Shown here piece after piece: positions 1-5,908 of a stretch of DNA of 8,934 nt. This DNA comes from Lonsdalea britannica (GTDB taxonomy: Bacteria > Pseudomonadota > Gammaproteobacteria > Enterobacterales > Enterobacteriaceae). The notes below the pieces were generated by a model, which had not been told where the DNA came from, made no database searches, and saw nothing but the letters and a program-made list of their open reading frames with translations. The translations under genes and the position numbers were made by a program. Every line of letters starts with the position of its first letter. The stretch's first letter is position 1. The DNA is taken from assembly GCF_946477055.1 (NCBI RefSeq), contig NZ_CAMKXG010000146.1, positions 1 to 8,934 of the forward strand, written 5' to 3'.

Positions 1-62
1 CTTTTGGCTTTTGGCTTTTGGCTTTTGGCTTTTGGCTTTTGGCTTTTGGCTTTTGGCTTTTG
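1..62. repeat. Heptanucleotide tandem repeat (CTTTTGG)n
   Basis: Eight perfect copies of the 7-bp unit CTTTTGG fill 1-56, and a ninth copy lacking its last base ends at 62. The array starts at the first base of the window, so its true length is unknown. It lies beyond the 3' end of sseB. The unit is not a multiple of three, so length changes would shift any reading frame crossing it, but no convincing gene crosses it here. The perfect, uninterrupted copies suggest recent slipped-strand expansion. Confidence 0.95.
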
Positions 63-70
63 CAGCGTTG

Positions 71-110
71 CGGTCAAGCGGTCAAACGGTCAAACGGTCA
101 AACGGTCAAA
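71..110. repeat. Octanucleotide tandem repeat (CGGTCAAA)5
   Basis: Five direct copies of an 8-bp unit: the first is CGGTCAAG and the next four are CGGTCAAA. The array begins eight bases after the heptamer array ends and stops 13 bases before the sseB stop codon, so it lies just downstream of sseB in its direction of transcription. I see no terminator hairpin between the sseB stop and the repeats. Confidence 0.95.
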
Positions 111-123
111 CAACATTATCTGT

Positions 124-918
124 TCAGGCGTGGCCGCTGCTTTTGAATTCGCGAAGAAAGCTGCCCCACTTACGCTCATAAAATGGCGTGGTGTGCTTGA
201 TCATGTAATGGCTAATGCCCGGCTCGTTGTCGGCAACGACGCAAAGGTCAATCGGGCGATCGTCCGGCAGCGTGTCGCTGGCAACAGTGCCCGCAGCCTG
301 AATGATCGCCTCAACGTCTTCATCCACGTCAATGCCGACCAACAGATGTGGTTGCTCCTCGTCCGGCTCTTTAATTTGCACCAGAAACGCACGGCGCACG
401 GCGGGATATTTTGCAAACAGCTGGGTCAGGGAGTCGATCATCTGCGCAGGCATTTCTGCGGGCTGCCCAATGAGGACCTGAGTGTCCTCCTCGATTACCT
501 TTTTCGTCACGAGTCCGGTGCCTTCTCCCGCCAGCAGGTGTTCCACCTCCTGCGGCAAAAACTCCTTACCGTAAGGCAGTTTAGGATTTAGGAACAACAC
601 AGCGCCCTGAGTCAGCTCAAACAGCGCACGCGCAGGGAGCGCCAGGAAGGACTGTTCTTCGGTGATGGCTGACTGTAAAGCCGCCAGAGAAGAGAAGAAG
701 GGGATCGCGGAACTGCCATCCGGTTTCTCCCAATGCTGAAGATGCACATGGCTCCCGGCCTGAAGCGTCTGCTCGCCAAAGGTGGTATCGCCGTCGCTGT
801 TTCCCAGAACATAGACCGTGGCCGTCATGAGCTCGTTGAAAAACTCGGGCCGGTGCGCAGGCTCCGTCGCAGCGCGCATCAGCGCCTCTTCCAGTGTGTT
901 TTGTGGTGAAAATTCCAT
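124..918 (-). CDS. sseB: SseB family protein (enhanced serine sensitivity protein)
   Basis: A 264-residue cytoplasmic protein, close to the 258 residues of E. coli SseB. The N-terminal domain carries ATEPAHRPEFF (about residues 17-27), LQHWEKPDG (60-68) and IPFFSSL (72-78). The C-terminal domain carries AQMIDSL (158-164), VRRAFL (174-179), DTLPDDRPID (215-224) and PFYERKWGSFLREFK (245-259). All are typical of the SseB N- and C-terminal domains. The reading frame stays open upstream of the ATG at 918, but that ATG has an AGGA motif five bases ahead of it and matches the family length, so I chose it. The E. coli gene was named because its overexpression increases serine sensitivity; its biochemical role is not established. 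It follows pepB on the same strand after a 128-bp spacer, as in E. coli. Identification is firm; function is not known. Confidence 0.93.
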   Translation of the reverse strand: MEFSPQNTLEEALMRAATEPAHRPEFFNELMTATVYVLGNSDGDTTFGEQTLQAGSHVHLQHWEKPDGSSAIPFFSSLAALQSAITEEQSFLALPARALFELTQGAVLFLNPKLPYGKEFLPQEVEHLLAGEGTGLVTKKVIEEDTQVLIGQPAEMPAQMIDSLTQLFAKYPAVRRAFLVQIKEPDEEQPHLLVGIDVDEDVEAIIQAAGTVASDTLPDDRPIDLCVVADNEPGISHYMIKHTTPFYERKWGSFLREFKSSGHA

Positions 919-988
919 CGTGTTCCTCAACGCTCTCAGCCCTGCGCGCGCTTTCAACTACTAACTACGCAAGGCCTGTTGTTATGCT

Positions 989-1036
989 CGCGCGGCGTCA
1001 CCGCGCGTGGTTCATTGCGGGTGTAAACTTACCCGC
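989..1036. other. Two hairpins in the pepB-sseB spacer
   Basis: Two inverted repeats lie between the pepB stop and the sseB start. The first is at 989-1007, with perfect 7-bp arms CGCGCGG/CCGCGCG and a 5-base loop. The second is at 1017-1036, with arms GCGGGT/ACCCGC around an 8-base centre. Neither is followed by a clear T-run on the minus strand, so a strong intrinsic terminator is unlikely. They may act as attenuating or transcript-protecting structures between the two genes. Confidence 0.5.
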
Positions 1037-1046
1037 CATCGCTCAT

Positions 1047-2342
1047 TCAGCTGGCTTTGCTCAGCAGGAAGTCCGCCAGCGTACGGACGCCCAGTCCGGT
1101 CGCGCCCGCAGACCACTGATCGACCGCGCCTTTACGGTAAGTCGCCGAACAGTCGATATGGAGCCACCCTTTCTGGTAGTTCTCCACAAAGTGAGACAGG
1201 AAGGCCGCCGCCGTGCTGGCGCCCGCCGAATGCGCTGGACTCGCGATGTTATTCAGTTCAGCGAAGTTGGACGGCAGTTGCTGACGGTGGAACTCCTCCA
1301 GCGGCAAACGCCAGAAAGGTTCGCTCTCGCGTCCGGCACTGGTGAGTAAATCTCCAACCAAGGCATCATCAAAACTGAACAGCGCATGATAGTCGTTACC
1401 CAGCGCCATTTTCGCGGCACCGGTCAGCGTAGCGCAGTCGATAATCCACTGTGGTTTCTGGGCGGATGCATCGATCAGGCCGTCGGCCAGCACCAAGCGT
1501 CCTTCCGCGTCCGTGTTCATCACTTCCACGGTTTTGCCGTTGCGATAGCTGATGATGTCGCCCAGTCGGAATGCGTTGCCGCTCACCATGTTGTCGGCGC
1601 AGCACAGGTACAGTTTGACGCGCTGGTTCAGCCCACGCGCCGCGGCCATGGCCAGCGCTCCGGTCACCAGCGCGGCGCCTCCCATATCGGACTTCATCGA
1701 ATCCATAAAGCTGCTGGGTTTCAGGCTATAGCCGCCGGTATCGAATGTAATACCTTTACCGACCAGACAGGCCATCACTGGCGCATCGGGATTACCGGTC
1801 GGATTGTAGTCAAGCGCCAGCAACACCGGCTGGCGTTCGGAGCCGCGTCCGACGGTATACAGGCCGGAATAGTTCTGCTGACGCAGATCTTCACCTTTGG
1901 TAATGCGATAAGATACCGCGTCGCAGTTGACGGAACACAGCAGATCCACCGCACGGGTTGCCAGCTGCTCCGGCCCCAGCGCTTCCGCTGGCAAGTTGAT
2001 CGTATCGCGCACCCAATCGACGATTTTCAGGCGGCGATCCAGTTCCTGCTGTGCAGCCTCATCTAATTCCGCCCACTCGACGGTGCGCTTGCCTTTCGGC
2101 CCCCGGTAACCCTGCCAAAAGGCCCAACTGCTTTCGAGATCCCATCCTTCGCCTTCCAGCTTGACGCATTTGATGCCCTGGCCGTCAATTTTACGGCCGG
2201 CGCGCTGGATGATCGCCAGCGGTTTGTCGCCGGTCAGATGGATAGTGAACCCTTGTTCGCCAGAGGTTAGCGTTGCTTTTTCGCCCCAGCGAGCATCGGC
2301 TGGCTGGTGGGACAAGGTAATTGGCATAGCTTCGGTTGTCAT
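1047..2342 (-). CDS. pepB: Aminopeptidase B (peptidase family M17)
   Basis: A 431-residue cytoplasmic leucyl-aminopeptidase family enzyme, against 427 in E. coli PepB. It removes N-terminal residues from short peptides using two metal ions. The M17 active site is complete: [11 protein letters not shown] gives Lys196 and Asp201, Lys208 follows in GYSLKP, MKSDMGG gives Asp219, and the signature NTDAEGRL (277-284) gives Asp278, Glu280 and Arg282. The open frame also allows a GTG at 2348, but AGGGA lies eight bases before the ATG at 2342 and only two before the GTG, and [10 protein letters not shown] lines up with the E. coli start, so I use 2342. In relatives pepB follows iscX at the end of the isc region. 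Here it follows an iscX relic, and its promoter cannot be placed with confidence. Confidence 0.97.
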   Translation of the reverse strand: MTTEAMPITLSHQPADARWGEKATLTSGEQGFTIHLTGDKPLAIIQRAGRKIDGQGIKCVKLEGEGWDLESSWAFWQGYRGPKGKRTVEWAELDEAAQQELDRRLKIVDWVRDTINLPAEALGPEQLATRAVDLLCSVNCDAVSYRITKGEDLRQQNYSGLYTVGRGSERQPVLLALDYNPTGNPDAPVMACLVGKGITFDTGGYSLKPSSFMDSMKSDMGGAALVTGALAMAAARGLNQRVKLYLCCADNMVSGNAFRLGDIISYRNGKTVEVMNTDAEGRLVLADGLIDASAQKPQWIIDCATLTGAAKMALGNDYHALFSFDDALVGDLLTSAGRESEPFWRLPLEEFHRQQLPSNFAELNNIASPAHSAGASTAAAFLSHFVENYQKGWLHIDCSATYRKGAVDQWSAGATGLGVRTLADFLLSKAS

Positions 2343-2375
2343 AATCACGTTCCCTATTGCGCATTTCTTTAATCA

Positions 2376-2408
2376 GGCCGATCAAGCCATGAAGAAGAGA
2401 AATCGGCC
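2376..2408. other. Inverted repeat between the iscX relic and pepB
   Basis: GGCCGAT at 2376-2382 is repeated inverted as ATCGGCC at 2402-2408, with 19 bases between. The palindrome AGGCGCGCCT follows at 2416-2425. The structure lies in the leader ahead of pepB on the minus strand, but there is no T-run to make it a terminator. Its role is unknown. Confidence 0.4.
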
Positions 2409-2435
2409 GCCGTGAAGGCGCGCCTATCGTGCTGG

Positions 2436-2616
2436 TTATTCAGCTTTTATCCAACCAGAGAACCGCGTTTCTTTAAACCTATTTAGGTCACGGTTCGGTG
2501 GCCGATCGTTAAATCATCCCGAGGCACTTTCCGTCATGCCGATGGGTCGTTCCTGAAGGAGTCGGTAGACGATGTCGACCGCCGATCCTCGCGTGAATCC
2601 GTCTCACAGTACCGGC
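2436..2616 (-). pseudogene. iscX: iscX relic (decayed, frameshifted)
   Basis: IscX is a small acidic protein of about 66 residues that binds IscS and modulates Fe-S cluster assembly. No open frame remains, but pieces lie in the right order and near-correct spacing. ACGGATTCACGCGAG (2602-2588) encodes TDSRE of the family start (WTDSREIG). One extra G then precedes ATCGGCG, which encodes IG in the shifted frame. A segment near 2545-2523 matches the THxxxxC part of TDxHQWIC. From that Cys codon to the final Trp codon there are 66 bases, against 69 in an intact gene. The end (2457-2436) reads TGGTTGGAT and then AAAAGCTGAATAA: with one inserted A this is WLDKAE-stop, where the family has WLDEAE-stop. 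Several stops and indels show long decay. It sits immediately upstream of pepB, exactly where intact iscX belongs. Confidence 0.75.
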
Positions 2617-2874
2617 TTACGGAGCAAAGCCAGTGCGTGTATCAATATAGTGTAACGTGGCGTTTTTAGGCCCCACGCTCCGTATTTGCTCGCAGTGTCG
2701 TCTCAACGTTTCCAAACACCGCCCTCTTCGCTGCGCCCGTCGAGCACTGATGGCCATAGTAAGGCAGATTTATGACTCATTTTGCAGACCTTACGCACAG
2801 CGGCAAAAAAACTCGAGCCAAGATACCATATATGCCGCCGATGGCTGGCGTCACTCGTCAGAAGAGAATTTCCA
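2617..2874 (-). pseudogene. fdx: fdx relic (ISC [2Fe-2S] ferredoxin, decayed)
   Basis: Fdx supplies electrons to ISC cluster assembly; an intact gene encodes about 111 residues. On the minus strand, AAATTCTCTTCTGACG (2871-2856) resembles the start coding KIVFLP. The segment 2800-2772 (with CGTAAGG and AAAATGAGTCAT) resembles the coding for LRNGIEMEHA just before the first cluster cysteines. CCACGTTACACTATA (2660-2646) encodes PRYTI, followed two codons later by CACGCA (HA), matching the C-terminal PRYTINHA of the family. The block is about 256 bases, against about 330 expected, and is full of stops and indels. It lies directly upstream of the iscX relic, the correct operon order. The PRYTI/HA match is the strongest single anchor; the N-terminal match is weaker. 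Confidence 0.7.
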
Positions 2875-2892
2875 AAACAGGAAAAATCCCAG

Positions 2893-3073
2893 AGGTATAG
2901 GCCACTGGAGCGCGAGAAAAATAGGAGTTCGGGCCGAGGAGTGGATAAGCCGCGAAGGCGATGCAGCGTTTAACGCGCCTCAACTCAGCGTTCATCCAAA
3001 TTCGCGGAAGGGTAACCACTGCATAGAAAGGCGCGTTGAGTGCGGCGTTGACCGCACTGAATCGCCCGGTCAA
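2893..3073 (-). pseudogene. hscA: hscA 3'-end relic (ISC Hsp70 chaperone, C-terminal fragment)
   Basis: HscA is the Hsp70-type chaperone that works on cluster-loaded IscU; an intact gene encodes about 616 residues. Only the last 60 or so codons can be traced. A 71-codon frame still open at 3073-2858 follows the HscA C-terminus with nearly constant spacing: VNAALNA where the family has IDDAAAH, ELRRVKR for AIKNVDK, FAA (from 2956) for DFAARR, and SRA for RRA. Just before the fdx relic, bases 2913-2894 (starting GCGCTC, ending GGCCTATACC) resemble the codons for the terminal ALKGHTV. Individual matches are short, so the call rests on collinearity and on the next two relics being in the right order. 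The open frame is too diverged to suggest a working protein. Confidence 0.6.
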
Positions 3074-3117
3074 CCACGCCTGTTCGGCTTATAGAAAAGC
3101 GTCAGAGTTGAGGCGCG
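2974..3117. repeat. 13-bp inverted repeat spanning the iscS 3' end
   Basis: CGCGCCTCAACTC at 2974-2986 is present as its exact reverse complement at 3105-3117, with 118 bases between. The right arm covers codons at the end of iscS; the left arm lies in the hscA relic. The match is longer than expected by chance in so short a region. The hairpin at 3039-3058 lies inside the loop. It could be a deletion-associated sequence or a long-range RNA stem; there is no transposase and no evident target duplication. Confidence 0.6.
3039..3058 (-). other. Hairpin just downstream of iscS
   Basis: Perfect 7-bp arms AGTGCGG/CCGCACT enclose a 6-base loop, 43 bases after the iscS stop codon. On the minus strand it is followed within about ten bases by GCCTTTC, a short T-run. 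Since the rest of the isc operon is gone, this stem could serve as a new 3' boundary for the iscRS transcript, but the T-run is too short to call it a terminator with confidence. Confidence 0.4.
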
Positions 3118-4319
3118 CCTGCAACGCGGCTGCTCTTGGTGCTCTGTTTGAAGGTTTTCCAGTCAGGAGAAACGCTACGCAATCGGTCAACGGCTTTATG
3201 CACCTGCTCGATGGCGTAATCCACTTCCTCTTCCGTGCTGAAACGCCCTAGCGAAAAACGAATTGAACTCAGCGCGAGCGTTTCGTTGACTTTCAGCGCC
3301 CGCAGCACATAGGACGGCTCCAGACTAGCGGAAGTACAGGCTGAACCGGAGGAGACCGCCAGATCTTTCAGCGCCATCAGCAACGATTCGCCCTCGACGT
3401 AGTTAAAGCTGACGTTCAGAAGATTGGGGATGCTGTTTGACAGGTCGCCATTCAGGTAGATTTCTTCGATATCCCGAATGCCGTTCCACAGCCGATCGCG
3501 CAGGGTGCCAAGCCGCGCAGATTCAGCGTCCATTTCCTCTGCCGCGATGCGATAGGCTTCGCCCATACCGACGATCTGATGCACCGGCAGCGTACCGGAA
3601 CGCATGCCGCGCTCGTGTCCGCCGCCGTGCATCTGAGCGTCAATGCGCACACGGGGATTGCGGCGAACGAACAGAGCGCCGATGCCTTTCGGGCCATAAA
3701 TTTTATGACCGGAGAACGACATCAGATCGACCTTGAGCTGACCAAGGTCAATCGGTAATTTGCCGACGCTCTGCGTGGCATCAACATGGTAGATCACGCC
3801 ACGACGATGGCACAGTTCGCCGATAGCGGCGATATCCTGCACCACGCCAACTTCGTTGTTGGCATGCATGATGGAAACCAGAATCGTATCATCGCGAAAA
3901 GCGGCTTCCAGCTCGTTCATGTCGATGATGCCGTTGCGCATAGGCGTTAGATAAGTGACGTCAAACCCTTCACGTTCCAGCTGGTGACAAGGGTCCAAAA
4001 CCGCTTTGTGTTCGGTGACGCAGGTAATGATGTGCTTACCCTTTTCCTGATGAACGCTGGCGGCGCCTTTAATCGCCAGATTGTCCGCTTCCGTGGCGCC
4101 CGACGTGAAGATGATTTCACGAGGGTCCGCGCCTACCAAATCGGCAATCTGGTTGCGGGCGACGTCTACCGCCTCTTCCGCCTGCCAGCCGTAACGATGC
4201 GAACGGGACGCGGCATTGCCGAACGTACCGTCCATCGTCAGGCACTTCATCATTTTTTCAGCCACGCGCGGATCAACCGGCGTCGTCGCTGAATAATCCA
4301 GATAAATGGGTAACTTCAT
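3102..4319 (-). CDS. iscS: Cysteine desulfurase IscS with a replaced C-terminal tail
   Basis: A 405-residue PLP-dependent enzyme that converts cysteine to alanine and passes the sulfur on as an enzyme persulfide. Catalytic residues are intact: His104 (TEHK), Asp180 and Gln183 (HVDATQS), Lys206 of SFSGHKIYG as the PLP lysine, and Cys328 in [10 protein letters not shown] as the persulfide cysteine. The sequence follows E. coli IscS closely up to KQ (391-392). The E. coli protein then ends GVDLNSIEWAHH, but this one ends [13 protein letters not shown]. The nearby [13 protein letters not shown] is also diverged from LRDLSPLWEMYKQ. That tail belongs to the IscU-binding region of IscS, and iscU is absent here. 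The ATG at 4319 has GGAG ten bases upstream. iscS follows iscR by 120 bp as its operon partner. Likely remaining clients, by family knowledge, are TusA, ThiI and cofactor pathways. Confidence 0.96.
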   Translation of the reverse strand: MKLPIYLDYSATTPVDPRVAEKMMKCLTMDGTFGNAASRSHRYGWQAEEAVDVARNQIADLVGADPREIIFTSGATEADNLAIKGAASVHQEKGKHIITCVTEHKAVLDPCHQLEREGFDVTYLTPMRNGIIDMNELEAAFRDDTILVSIMHANNEVGVVQDIAAIGELCHRRGVIYHVDATQSVGKLPIDLGQLKVDLMSFSGHKIYGPKGIGALFVRRNPRVRIDAQMHGGGHERGMRSGTLPVHQIVGMGEAYRIAAEEMDAESARLGTLRDRLWNGIRDIEEIYLNGDLSNSIPNLLNVSFNYVEGESLLMALKDLAVSSGSACTSASLEPSYVLRALKVNETLALSSIRFSLGRFSTEEEVDYAIEQVHKAVDRLRSVSPDWKTFKQSTKSSRVAGAPQL

Positions 4320-4325
4320 TGCTCA
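4317..4325 (-). promoter_or_regulatory. Possible RyhB pairing site at the iscS start codon
   Basis: On the minus strand TGAGCAATG covers the iscS start codon and the six bases before it. As I recall the E. coli RyhB sRNA, it contains CAUUGCUCA in its pairing core, an exact 9-base complement. RyhB is known to repress translation of the iscS part of iscRSUA under iron starvation while sparing iscR. The match suggests this control is kept. No ryhB gene is in the window. Confidence 0.4.
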
Positions 4326-4345
4326 TTAACTCCGTACTTCACATC

Positions 4346-4417
4346 AAAACGTACTCTGCGTTTTGTTTATAGTCGGGCGCTCCTGCCCGTACCCCTTGGG
4401 GCCAACGCCATGCGTTG
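4346..4417 (-). other. Structured iscR-iscS spacer (three hairpins)
   Basis: Three inverted repeats follow each other between the iscR stop and the iscS start: AAAACG/CGTTTT (4346-4364), CGGGC/GCCCG (4374-4389) and CAACGC/GCGTTG (4403-4417). A small CCCC/GGGG pair at 4392-4401 lies between the last two. None ends in a T-run, so they are not read as terminators. In E. coli the iscR 3' spacer is also structured and protects the iscR part of the message after RyhB-directed cleavage; I infer the same role here. Confidence 0.5.
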
Positions 4418-4439
4418 TCAGCACCTCTCCCGGAAATGA

Positions 4440-4934
4440 TTAAGCGCGCAGGTTGACGTTAATCGTTTCCTGCGTACGACCGGTAGAGGTACGGCGCGTG
4501 TCGGCATCCTGACGGTCGGCAACATCAAGAATATCTTTGTTGTTGACCAGTTCACCCAGGGTAATGTTGTTCAGGAAATCGGTGATTCGATCGCTCAGAT
4601 CGCGCCACAGCGTATGGGTCAGACAGCGATCGCCGCCCTGGCAGCCTTCACGCCCCTGGCAACGAGTCGCATCGACCGACTCATCAACGGCGGAGATCAC
4701 TGCGCCGACAGCGATGTCATTGGCGTCTCTACCCAACAGATAACCGCCGCCCGGACCACGCACGCTGGAAACCAGACCGTTTTTACGCAAGCGGGAGAAC
4801 AGTTGTTCAAGATACGAAAGCGAAATGCCCTGACGTTCAGAGATATCGGCCAGAGGAACAGGGCCTTCCTGAGAATGCAGCGCCACATCAAGCATGGCGG
4901 TAACAGCATAACGGCCTTTAGATGTCAGTCTCAT
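4440..4934 (-). CDS. iscR: Fe-S cluster regulator IscR (Rrf2 family)
   Basis: A 164-residue DNA-binding regulator, against 162 in E. coli. The N-terminal winged-helix region [35 protein letters not shown] (about 31-50) and [13 protein letters not shown] (56-68) is nearly identical to E. coli IscR. The [2Fe-2S] ligands are all present: Cys92, Cys98, Cys104 and His107 in the region RCQGREGC...RCLTH. The C-terminal 25 residues are more variable, as is normal. Holo-IscR represses its own operon at Type 1 sites; apo-IscR activates suf genes at Type 2 sites. It heads the operon with iscS 120 bp downstream. Two adjacent Type 1 sites lie upstream. It is odd that the sensor is intact while the assembly machinery it normally monitors is deleted. 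Confidence 0.97.
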   Translation of the reverse strand: MRLTSKGRYAVTAMLDVALHSQEGPVPLADISERQGISLSYLEQLFSRLRKNGLVSSVRGPGGGYLLGRDANDIAVGAVISAVDESVDATRCQGREGCQGGDRCLTHTLWRDLSDRITDFLNNITLGELVNNKDILDVADRQDADTRRTSTGRTQETINVNLRA

Positions 4935-4997
4935 ATCAATGGTATCCGTAGAGTAAACCCGTGTTTCAAAGCACAGGGAGGGTCGAAATGTGACATT

Positions 4998-5026
4998 AGT
5001 CTGTCATTCCCGAGTATTTCAGTCAA
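4998..5026 (-). promoter_or_regulatory. iscR promoter
   Basis: Minus strand: -35 TTGACT at 5026-5021 (five of six consensus bases), a 17-base spacer, and -10 CAGACT at 5003-4998 (weak). The -35 lies inside the first IscR site, so bound IscR would block RNA polymerase. The exact -10 is uncertain. The leader to the iscR ATG is about 55-60 bases. Confidence 0.6.
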
Positions 5027-5030
5027 GTAT
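5006..5030 (-). promoter_or_regulatory. Type 1 IscR operator, promoter-proximal
   Basis: Minus strand, 25 bp: ATACTTGACTG, then AAATACTCGGGAAT. Against the Type 1 consensus (ATA-S-YY-GACT-R-WWW-Y-AGTC-RRS-TAT) the left half is perfect. The right half differs at the first base of GTC and in the final TAT. It covers the iscR -35 element. Confidence 0.75.
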
Positions 5031-5055
5031 TTATCCTAGTAAATTACTCAACTAT
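5031..5055 (-). promoter_or_regulatory. Type 1 IscR operator, distal
   Basis: Minus strand, 25 bp: ATAGTTGAGTAA, then TTTACTAGGATAA. It fits the Type 1 consensus except for a few bases in the GACT/AGTC core and at the end. It abuts the proximal site with no gap, the same tandem arrangement known upstream of iscR in E. coli. It begins ten bases downstream of the trmJ stop codon. Confidence 0.7.
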
Positions 5056-5065
5056 TACTCGCTAC

Positions 5066-5788
5066 TCACCGGTCATTTTTATGGATAGAACTGAGGATGC
5101 CACGCAGTATATTCAGCTCCTGACTTTCCGGGCGCGCACGAGTAAACAGCCTACGCAGCTTACTCATAACCTGCCCCTGATGCGCCTGGCGGATAAACCC
5201 GGTTTCCACCAAAGTGGATTCCAGATGCTGATAAAAGCGTTCCAGATCGTCCACCAACGGATACGGGGTTTCTTCATGTTCAGGCGTATCCATCTGTTCG
5301 TTATCCAAGTGCGCGACACGGATTTCGTAAGACAGAATCTGCACCGCCATCGCCAGATTCAGCGAGCTGTATTCCGGGTTTGCCGGGATCGCCACATGAT
5401 AATGACATTTCTGTAGTTCATCATTGGTCAACCCAACGCGCTCACGGCCAAACACGATGGCGACCGGCGCATGACGCGACGCTTGCGCGCTGCGGACGCC
5501 ACACTCGCGGGGCTCCAGCATCGGCCACGGCAGCGTGCGCGAACGTGCGCTGGTCCCGATAACCAGGCTGCAACCTTCCAGCGCCTGATCCAGATTTTCA
5601 ACCAGCGTCGCATTCCCGATGACGTCGCTCGCGCCAGCGGAAAGCGCGATCGCCTGTGAATCAGGTTTAACCAGCGGATTAACCAGATAAAGATTGCTCA
5701 ACCCCATGGTTTTCATCGCCCTTGCGGCCGATCCCATGTTGCCGGTGTGGGACGTTTCCACCAGGACAATGCGTATATTTTCTAACAT
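5066..5788 (-). CDS. trmJ: tRNA (cytidine/uridine-2'-O-)-methyltransferase TrmJ
   Basis: A 240-residue SPOUT-class, SAM-dependent methyltransferase that modifies the ribose 2'-OH of position 32 in certain tRNAs (E. coli TrmJ has 246 residues). The SpoU/TrmH signatures are present: [14 protein letters not shown] (17-30) with its conserved Asn and Arg, [14 protein letters not shown] (112-125), and the SAM-binding knot loop [15 protein letters not shown] (136-150). The C-terminal extension with [14 protein letters not shown] and [13 protein letters not shown] is typical of TrmJ and absent from shorter relatives. The ATG at 5788 has only a weak ribosome site but gives the family start [10 protein letters not shown]. 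It lies upstream of iscR on the same strand, with the iscR operators in the 131-bp gap. It is divergent from suhB. Confidence 0.96.
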   Translation of the reverse strand: MLENIRIVLVETSHTGNMGSAARAMKTMGLSNLYLVNPLVKPDSQAIALSAGASDVIGNATLVENLDQALEGCSLVIGTSARSRTLPWPMLEPRECGVRSAQASRHAPVAIVFGRERVGLTNDELQKCHYHVAIPANPEYSSLNLAMAVQILSYEIRVAHLDNEQMDTPEHEETPYPLVDDLERFYQHLESTLVETGFIRQAHQGQVMSKLRRLFTRARPESQELNILRGILSSIHKNDR

Positions 5789-5854
5789 GCTGACTCAATA
5801 GTGCGAAAAAGGAAATGCGGACTATGTTAACACAATCTTCGCTATTTTCTCTTT

Positions 5855-5873
5855 TGCTGGTATACTGCGCGCC
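5855..5873 (+). promoter_or_regulatory. suhB promoter with extended -10 and GC-rich discriminator
   Basis: TATACT at 5861-5866 is preceded by TGG, making an extended -10. No good -35 is present at the usual spacing. GCGCGCC follows directly, a GC-rich discriminator of the kind found in stringently controlled promoters for ribosome-related genes. That would suit SuhB as an rRNA antitermination factor. The promoter call is moderate; stringent control is inference. Confidence 0.6.
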
Positions 5874-5879
5874 GATTTC

Positions 5880-5891
5880 TGTTCTTTAACA
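5880..5891 (+). promoter_or_regulatory. boxA in the suhB leader
   Basis: TGTTCTTTAACA differs by one base from the rRNA operon boxA TGCTCTTTAACA. It lies 17 bases before the suhB start. In E. coli a boxA in the suhB 5' leader lets Nus factors, including SuhB itself, repress suhB expression. This site has the right sequence and position for the same feedback loop. Confidence 0.75.
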
Positions 5892-5908
5892 TTCTTGTGG
5901 ACGATACC

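Noticed and set aside
1..110. CRISPR-like array
   Set aside because: The units are 7 and 8 bp, directly abutting and without spacers. These are microsatellites.
4..591. Plus-strand frame of 195 codons starting in the 7-bp repeat
   Set aside because: Its start is just the repeat translated (a repeating AFGFWLL peptide), and the rest is antisense to sseB. No ribosome site or known motif.
1386..2066. A 226-codon plus-strand frame antisense to pepB
   Set aside because: It lies entirely within the catalytic region of pepB and shows no domain of its own.
2858..3073. A novel 71-residue minus-strand protein after iscS
   Set aside because: Its sequence follows the HscA C-terminus in spacing and in scattered residues, then runs into the fdx relic. 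It is best read as a still-open stretch of decayed hscA.
2657..3094. A 145-codon plus-strand frame in the isc gap
   Set aside because: It runs antisense to the hscA and fdx relics, has no recognisable domain or ribosome site, and starts inside the fdx relic.
2343..3101. Missing isc genes as an assembly error or simple frameshifts
   Set aside because: The relics carry many scattered substitutions, stops and indels and lie in the right order. This pattern needs long decay and cannot come from a misjoin or a few sequencing errors, although read coverage cannot be seen here.
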